This document shows, one piece after another, positions 58,795 to 64,000 of a stretch of 64,000 nt of DNA. Below the pieces are notes generated by a model. The model was given only the letters and a program-made list of their open reading frames with translations, did not search any database and had not been told where the DNA came from. This DNA comes from Flaccisagitta enflata. Lineage: Eukaryota; Chaetognatha; Sagittoidea; Aphragmophora. The translations under genes and the position numbers were made by a program. Position 1 is the stretch's first letter; each line of letters begins with the position of its first letter. The stretch covers positions 50,592,001-50,656,000 of the forward strand of contig OZ231128.1 of assembly GCA_965153355.1 (NCBI GenBank), read 5' to 3'.

Positions 58795-59677
58795 CCCGGA
58801 GGGTCAGATGACCTATGATTCCACACAGGGCGATTTTCTCCGGTTTCCGGTTTCCGTCCCCCCCTTGTCCTCAAATCAGGCCCACAGACCCCAAATTAGG
58901 CCGCTCAGACCCCAAATCAGGCCTCTCAGACCTCAAATCAGGCCTCTCAGACCCCAAATTAGGCCTCTCAGATCCCAAATTAGGCCTCTCAGATCCCAAA
59001 TTAGGCCTCTCAGATCCCAAATCAGGCCACTCAGACCCCAAATCAGGCCCTAGACCCAAAATCAGGCCTCTCAGACCCCAATTCAGCCTCTCACACCCCA
59101 ACTTAAGCCTCTCACACCCCAATTCAGGCTTCTCAGACCCTAAACAGGGCTTTTCAGACCTCAAATTGGACTTCTCAGACCCCAAATTGGGCTTCTCAGA
59201 ACCCAAATTGGGCCTCTCAGACCCCAAACTAGGCCTCTCAGACCCTAAATTGAGTGTCTCAGACATCAAATCAGGCCTCTCTAATCAGGCCCCCAATTGG
59301 GCCTCTCAGACCCCAAACTAGGCCTCTCAGACCCTAAATTGAGTGTCTCAGACCTCAAATCAGGTCTCTCAGACCCCAAATTAGCCCTCTAAGACCTCAA
59401 CACAAGTCTCCCAGACGCCGATTCAAGCCTCGCAGACCCCAATTCAAGCATTTCAGAACCGACTGAGGTCTCTCAGACCCTAAATCATGCACCTTAGGCC
59501 TCCCAGACCTAAAATCAGGCCTCTCAGACACCGAATTAGGCCTCTTAAGAATCACCCTGAATGGAATCATAGGTCATCTGCCCCTCCGGGGCCGCTGCCC
59601 CTCTCACCCTCACACCCCTACATAAACTAACTTAGGGGCATCGGGTAGACCGCTGACCATGTAACGCTTTAGGAACT
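58795..59677 (+). mobile_element. Family B copy B12
   Basis: Head GGGCAGCGGCCCCGGAGGGT, ATGACCTATGATTCCACACA, CGGTTTCCGGTTTCCG, about 35 units of CTCAGACCCCAAATTAGGCC (58870-59545). Inverted arm GAATCATAGGTCATCTGCCC then CTCCGGGGCCGCTGCCCC; tail GGGCATCGGGTAGACCGCTG, ACCATGTAACGCTTTAGGAA. Longest B copy here. Confidence 0.9.
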
Positions 59678-59698
59678 ATTTACTTTTTCGGCGTTTTT

Positions 59699-60228
59699 GG
59701 GCAGCGGCCCCGAAGGGGACAAAGTCCTGTAGAACACAGGGGGACTTTTGTTCGTCCGTCCGTCCGTTTGTCCGTTCGTCCGTCCATTCGTTAGTCCCCC
59801 CGGGCCCTCTCAGGCCTGAAATCTGCCCTCTCAGGCCTGAAATCTGCCCTCTCAGGCCTGAAATCTGCCCTCTCAGACCTTGAATCTGCCCTCTCAGGCC
59901 TGAAATCTGCCCTCTCAGGCATGAAACCTGTCCTCTCAGGCCTGAAATCTGCCCTCTCAGATTCCAGGCCTGAGAGGGCAGATTCCAGGCCTGAGAGGGT
60001 AGATTTCAGGCCTGAGAGGGCAGATTTCAGGCCTGAGAGGGCCTGGGGGGAACTGACGGATGGACGAACGGACAAACGGATGGACGGACGAACAAAAGTC
60101 CCCCTGTGTTCTACAGGACTTCGTCCCCTTCGGGGCCACTGCCCTGCTTCCTCTCATTCCGCTTCACAACCATTCAAAGCAGGGCAACACGTATCGCTGA
60201 CCACATATTGCCCATGGGCGACCTGTTT
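59699..60228 (+). mobile_element. Family B copy B13, near-perfect palindrome
   Basis: Head GGGCAGCGGCCCCGAAGGGG, ACAAAGTCCTGTAGAACACA, (GTCC)n, then CTCAGGCCTGAAATCTGCCC units. At about 59960 the sequence turns and runs back through the units, the GGAC repeats and the arm to about 60145. The tail is CTCTCATTCCGC, GGGCAACACGTATCGCTGAC and TTGCCCATGGGCGACCTG. Confidence 0.92.
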
Positions 60229-60236
60229 AGCTTTTT

Positions 60237-60752
60237 GGGCAGCGGACCCAAAGGGCCAATGTCCTGTAGAACACAGGGGGGAATTTTGAGACGTCCGTCC
60301 GTCCTCCGTCCGTCCGTCCGTCCCCCCCCCGTTGACCATCAAGGCCTCAGATTAGCCCTCCCAGACCTCAATTTAGCCCTCCAGGCCTCAAATCAGCCCT
60401 CTTGGCTTCAAATCAGCCCCCCATGCCTCAAAACTGCCCTCCAGACCTCAAATCTGCCCTCAAGACCTTCAATCAGCCCGCCAAGCATGAAACCAGCCCT
60501 CCAAACCTCAAATCAGCTCTCCGTGCCTTAATTATGCCCTCCAGCCCTCGAATATGCCTTCAGTGGCCTATATCAGCCATCTAGAGCCCCCTCAGGGTAG
60601 ACGGAAGGACGGCCGTCTCGATATTCCCCCCTGTGTTCTACAGGACATCGGCCCTTTGGGGCCGCTGCCCTGCTCTCACTCCACTTCTTCACTGGATCAC
60701 TCCCAGCAGGGCATCGGGTACCGCTGACCATGTGCGATCCTTGGATGACTAG
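60237..60752 (+). mobile_element. Family B copy B14
   Basis: Head GGGCAGCGGACCCAAAGGGC, ATGTCCTGTAGAACACAG, (GTCC)n, about 11 units of CCCTCCAGACCTCAAATCAG, inverted arm CTGTGTTCTACAGGACATCG then GCCCTTTGGGGCCGCTGCCC, and tail GGGCATCGGGTACCGCTGAC, CATGTGCGATCCTTGGATGA. It is the reference for B1 and B2. Confidence 0.92.
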
Positions 60753-60843
60753 TTGAGCAAACGGCTCCTGCCCATATGCCATAGTGACCTTCTCCAGCTC
60801 TGCTCCTGCCCACACGCACGCGACTAGGATTGTCGGGTCTACG

Positions 60844-61544
60844 CGTGGCAAGCTGACGAGCAACGCGGGTAGTGTTTTTGATGTGATTTTACCGTTCATC
60901 TCGCTACTTGTTCCAATCGTTCTAGCTATTACCATCGGGGGGGGGAGGAAAAAAAAGAACAAGTAAGAAGGAGAAGACCAAAAAAAAAAAACCAAAAAAA
61001 AAAAACAACAAGAAAGCAAAATAAAAAACAACAAAACAAAAAAGTAGAAAATAGCTCCCCCCCCCCCCACTATAACTGTATCGAATGCGATCATGCGCGT
61101 TAATATTATATCTTTAGCATCATGAATCATCGCCGCGTTTAGTTCCACGTTATTGGAGTTGTTGTTATTCACTGTTGTGGTAAAAATTTCCATGTTTTTT
61201 CAATTGCCACTGCTCGAGATCAGTCTTTGGTCTATTGCTTTATCGTTGCCTTTACCTTTCTCTTTACAGGAGAGAAAAAGAAAAGCAACAATTATGTTAT
61301 ATTATGTTATGTTATGTTATGTTATGTTATTTTATTAGTCTCTTTCTCTGTCGCTTTTGAAGGCTTCAGGAAATACTGATGTTCTTATAAAAAAAATTAT
61401 AAGTGTACATCACATTTGTCATCATGAATCGATTAATAGAATTTCTCCATACTACTGTACTAGAAGCACTGAATAAACATTTTGTTGAAGGAACATCATT
61501 TTTTTTTCTATAAAAAGAGGAAGGAGAACAACAAATATAAGATA
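60844..61544. other. Unassigned DNA
   Basis: A/C homopolymer-rich patches lie at about 60950-61070 and (TTATG)n at 61292-61330. No gene was seen. Confidence 0.35.
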
Positions 61545-62395
61545 CACTTTTTTTTTATAAGAACGTCATTTTTTTTTCAAAGGCTTCATGTTCTTATTTT
61601 CAGGGCCAAATGAAGCCTTCAACGTTCTTAGAGCGTTCTTAATTTAAAATACTAAATAAACTATAAGGAACCTTATAATATACTATTATTTTATTATATT
61701 AGATATATTTCTTTTGAATACCATTAAAACAAATGCTCAACATTAATGTCTGGGGATATTTTTTTGGTTTTTATATTAGAAATAAAAAAATTTTAGCTTA
61801 ATTATACTAAAATGTTAGTGTTTTGTAAATATTCTTTAAATGTTACTTTAAGTGAAATTTGTTCTCAAGATTTGAAGCTTTTATATTTTCTTAATATGTT
61901 CTTAATTTTGGGGTCATTCAAAGCCTTGATGTTCTTATAAACTACACGCCATATTTTTTATAAGAACACAGTTTTTTGAAGTGAGGCTCAGTGTTCTTAT
62001 TTTTTGCCCATTTTCAGCCTCAAATGTTCTTAATCCGTTCTTATTTTTGTAGCATGGAAATTCTTTATCATAGTTGCCAACAAGTCATATTCAATAAAAT
62101 GAATAAATTTTATTCTCAATGTTTACAATTTTTGCTTATGTTAAGTCATGAAATTTATAAAAACGTAAATGATAAAAGTAATTGGTTGAATTGCTTAGGT
62201 TAGAGGATTCTGTACAACGTTTTTTCATAGTTTCCTCAAAAAATTACATAAAAGCGTACTTTAAAATGTATTTGTGCGGAAATCTGAGCCTGGACATGTT
62301 CTTAAGATGTTCTTATTTTTTCACCATATCTGAGGCTGATGTTCTTATAAACAGTGTTCTTAGACAAAATACAGCGTTCTTATAAAAAAAAAGTG
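61545..62395. mobile_element. MITE with CACTTTTTTTTTATAAGAAC ends
   Basis: CACTTTTTTTTTATAAGAAC is mirrored by GTTCTTATAAAAAAAAAGTG; TA flanks lie at 61543-61544 and 62396-62397. GTTCTTA or its complement recurs at least ten times inside. 851 bp and AT-rich, no transposase. Confidence 0.82.
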
Positions 62396-62848
62396 TATAA
62401 AACTTCATTGATGTTGCGCAATGAATAAAAAAGAAAAATAAAAAAAAAACACACATCAAAGAAGAAAAATGAACAAGAATGAATGACGCACGGACGCACT
62501 GAGATTTCGATCAATTTTTTTTTCTATCAAATAGGTTTTCTGTAAGAGATAGGAAGGAAAACAACAGATAAATGAATATTAAAATTTCTTAGATGTTGCA
62601 CGAAGAAAAGTTCAAAAATTATCATTGGAAAGATGTCAAAACATTTCAAACAAGTGAAGTAGTAGAAATTGGCTTCCATACATCATTACATCAGGAAGTA
62701 TTTTTTTCCTGAAATCCCTCATTCACACAACTAGATTTTGTTGCTGGATGATCGTGCTCACTTGTTTTTACTCTGAGGCTGCTCTCCCTCCTCTGGTGTG
62801 AATATGTACATTTCTGTGTAAAGATCTCCAAACAAATGGCACTTAGAG
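62396..62848. other. Unassigned AT-rich DNA
   Basis: No gene was recognised. Confidence 0.3.
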
Positions 62849-62915
62849 GAAGAAGAAGAAGAAGAAGAAGAAGAAGAAGAAGAAGAAGAAGAAGAAGAAG
62901 AAGAAGAAGAAGAAG
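62849..62915. repeat. (GAA)n microsatellite
   Basis: GAA run of about 67 bp immediately left of A26. Confidence 0.97.
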
Positions 62916-62930
62916 GAGAAGAAGAAGGAG

Positions 62931-63051
62931 AACGAGTGACGCGGGGTCACAATATCGCTGTGGACGGGTGGGCAGGGGCATCCAACCCCGATCCACACCC
63001 CATCCCTTCCCCAACACTCAAACATACACAAAAAGTATCAAAACGCAACGC

Positions 63052-63056
<5 letters not shown>
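62931..63056 (+). mobile_element. Family A copy A26, subfamily f, 5' half
   Basis: AACGAGTGACGCGGGGTCAC, AATATCGCTGTGGACGGGTG, GGCAGGGGCATCCAACCCCG and ACATACACAAAAAGTATCAA. It then runs into (AAC)n, and the 3' hairpin end is absent. Confidence 0.78.
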
Positions 63057-63149
<93 letters not shown>

Positions 63150-63152
63150 CCA
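63050..63152. repeat. (AAC)n microsatellite
   Basis: AAC run of about 100 bp starting inside the A26 core. Confidence 0.97.
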
Positions 63153-63314
63153 CAACGAAGAAAGAAAAAGATGGGGCCTACTGGAGGTCTTGAGGCTTGA
63201 CCCTGACATGATCTCGGCGTTTTTTTCAGATTCTTGACCTATTGACTTTTCACTGAGCGGGGAGTTGGAGTTTAATTAGATCAGTTGCTTAATTCTTTTT
63301 TCCATTCTCTATCA
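63153..63314. other. Unassigned DNA
   Basis: Nothing recognised. Confidence 0.3.
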
Positions 63315-63400
63315 AGTCGTGGACTGGCGATTCTTTATGAGGCTATGTCCGTCCGTTAGTCTATCCATCCGTTAATCCATCTGTTTGTCTCAGGTTCCGT
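63315..63400 (-). mobile_element. Family A fragment A27 (decayed head)
   Basis: AAGTCGTGGACTGGCGATTC then TATGAGGCTATGTCCGTCC align with the A10/A7 heads with several changes. Confidence 0.55.
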
Positions 63401-63420
63401 AATGCACAAGTTGAAATATG

Positions 63421-63606
63421 AACAAGGCCGGATATACGGCAGCCCTGTCGCGGACGGTTGGGCAGGAGCAGTAATGCAAAAACCGCTCGGAATCAAAAAA
63501 TGTGACCGGCCGACAGACGGACGGACCGACCGACAGACGGACCGACCGACCGACAGACGGACCGACCGACATGGCAAGGTGTAGAATCGCGTGTCCGCGG
63601 CTAAAA
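63421..63606 (+). mobile_element. Family A copy A28, GTCGCGGAC subfamily
   Basis: AACAAGGCCGGATATACGGC, arm TGTCGCGGAC, GTTGGGCAGGAGCAGTAATG, (GACCGACAGACG)n core, GACATGGCAAGGTGTAGAAT, then CGCGTGTCCGCGGCT and AAAA. Confidence 0.9.
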
Positions 63607-63674
63607 TACGCACAATTCCGCCCCTGTTCCCCGTCCTCGACGATATTGTTTTCCCGAGTTACCACTCGACAAAA

Positions 63675-63833
63675 AACAAGGCCGGATACACGGCCACCAG
63701 TTGCGGACGGGTGGGCAGGAGCGGAAATGCGCGTTTTCACACTTATCGACTTGTGTTCACGGACCAACCGACCAACCGACGGACGGACGGACGGACAAAG
63801 CCTCTTATAGAGTTGCGTGTCCGCAACTAAAAA
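63675..63833 (+). mobile_element. Family A copy A29, GTTGCGGAC subfamily
   Basis: 159-bp reference copy. AACAAGGCCGGATACACGG, CCACCAGTTGCGGACGGGTG, core TGCGCGTTTTCACACTTATC, (CCGACCAA)(CGGA)n, AAGCCTCTTATAG, AGTTGCGTGTCCGCAACT, AAAAA. Perfect 7-bp hairpin and perfect 10-bp 5'-3' arm pairing. Confidence 0.93.
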
Positions 63834-63839
63834 CCGCTT

Positions 63840-64000
63840 TTATTTTAGACCAATCCCAGATCTGTATCTCAAACGGTTTAGGAGTTATCTTCTAATTTGT
63901 AAAAATGCTCATCTTTCAATGAGATTGCAAACTGATAATGACAATGTTTCTACCATTTCTTATGCCATTTCGAAACGATTAAAGCTAGAATTGCCAGATT
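63840..64000. mobile_element. Partial MITE at the window edge with the shared core
   Basis: AGACCAATCCCAGATCTGTA then TCTCAAACGGTTTAGGAG is the shared core inverted. ATGCCATTTCGAAACGATTA begins another. The ends lie outside the window or are decayed. Confidence 0.55.

Larger units (their letters stand above)
58701..60843 (-). mobile_element. Family A copy A25 interrupted by three family B copies
   Basis: Pieces of one GTCGCGTGC element lie at 58701-58794, 59678-59698, 60229-60236 and 60753-60843. In order they read head AGTCGCGTGCTACGCGACT with (GGTTGGTC)n; TTTACTTTTTCGGCGTTTTT; AGCTTTTT; and TGAGCAAACGGCTCCTGCCC to CACGCACGCGACTAGG. Copy A16 contains the same order without gaps. The terminal GGCCTTGTT is lost. 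Confidence 0.9.

Noticed and set aside
58815-59321. Regular heptad-like proteins (LRPQIRP, LSDPKLG, ERADFRP, LSGLKSA) at several loci
   Set aside because: They are produced by family B minisatellite units of about 21 bp, a multiple of three. The same DNA gives open frames on the other strand, and unit variants break the pattern.
58860-60580. CRISPR-like regular repeats with spacers
   Set aside because: Units are contiguous and diverged minisatellite repeats without unique spacers; the genome is eukaryotic.

Overview
The window looks like nuclear DNA of an invertebrate animal. The evidence is a spliced gene for an XK-related (XKR) membrane protein, a BEL/Pao LTR retrotransposon, a CR1/L2-like LINE remnant, several Tc1/mariner-like and hAT-like MITEs, and very long dinucleotide arrays. 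A lophotrochozoan host is a guess from repeat style only. Nothing here is bacterial. Most open frames are translations of (GA)n, (AC)n, (TCTC)n, (ATC)n, (GTT)n or minisatellite DNA and are not genes.

Layout: 0-1.1 kb is a broken LINE reverse transcriptase. 1.2-31 kb is a mosaic of repeats and AT-rich DNA, with one candidate first coding exon at 8.8-9.1 kb and a decayed XKR-like 3' fragment at 24.6-24.8 kb. 19.4-21.2 kb is a minisatellite of about 53 bp. 31.2-32.1 kb is a tandem duplication carrying nested MITEs. 32.6-40.5 kb is a complete BEL/Pao element on the minus strand with near-identical LTRs, inserted in an ATC microsatellite. 40.5-54 kb is repeats again. 54.2-57.0 kb is the two-exon XKR gene on the minus strand. 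57-64 kb is dense repeats, including one short element interrupted three times.

The most interesting content is two families of short non-coding elements, here called A and B. Family A (29 copies or fragments; one strand starts AACAAG, the other end is a hairpin followed by TAAAA) has a 9-10 base arm present three times: twice in the terminal hairpin and once inverted near the opposite end. The arm sequence differs between subfamilies (GTCGCGTGC, GTCGCGGAC, GTTGCGGAC, GATGCGTCC, GGTGCGACG), but complementarity is kept. Several copies carry simple-repeat cores. Family B (14 copies or fragments) starts GGGCAGCGGCCCC, contains an array of about 20-bp units flanked by inverted arms, and ends in ACCGCTGACCAT plus a small hairpin. 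Nested copies give filled/empty comparisons, and no target duplication is visible for A or B. This resembles non-autonomous Helentron-type elements (HINE/DINE-1, bivalve pearl/CvA), but no Rep/helicase gene is present, so the assignment is inference.

The element groups interlock: A in B, B in A, A in mariner-like inside A, A in hAT inside a minisatellite, and MITE in MITE. Ten or more sites in MITEs, some with different terminal repeats, share a core of about 32 bp. The BEL leader carries four small hairpins with different stems but the same five-base loop.
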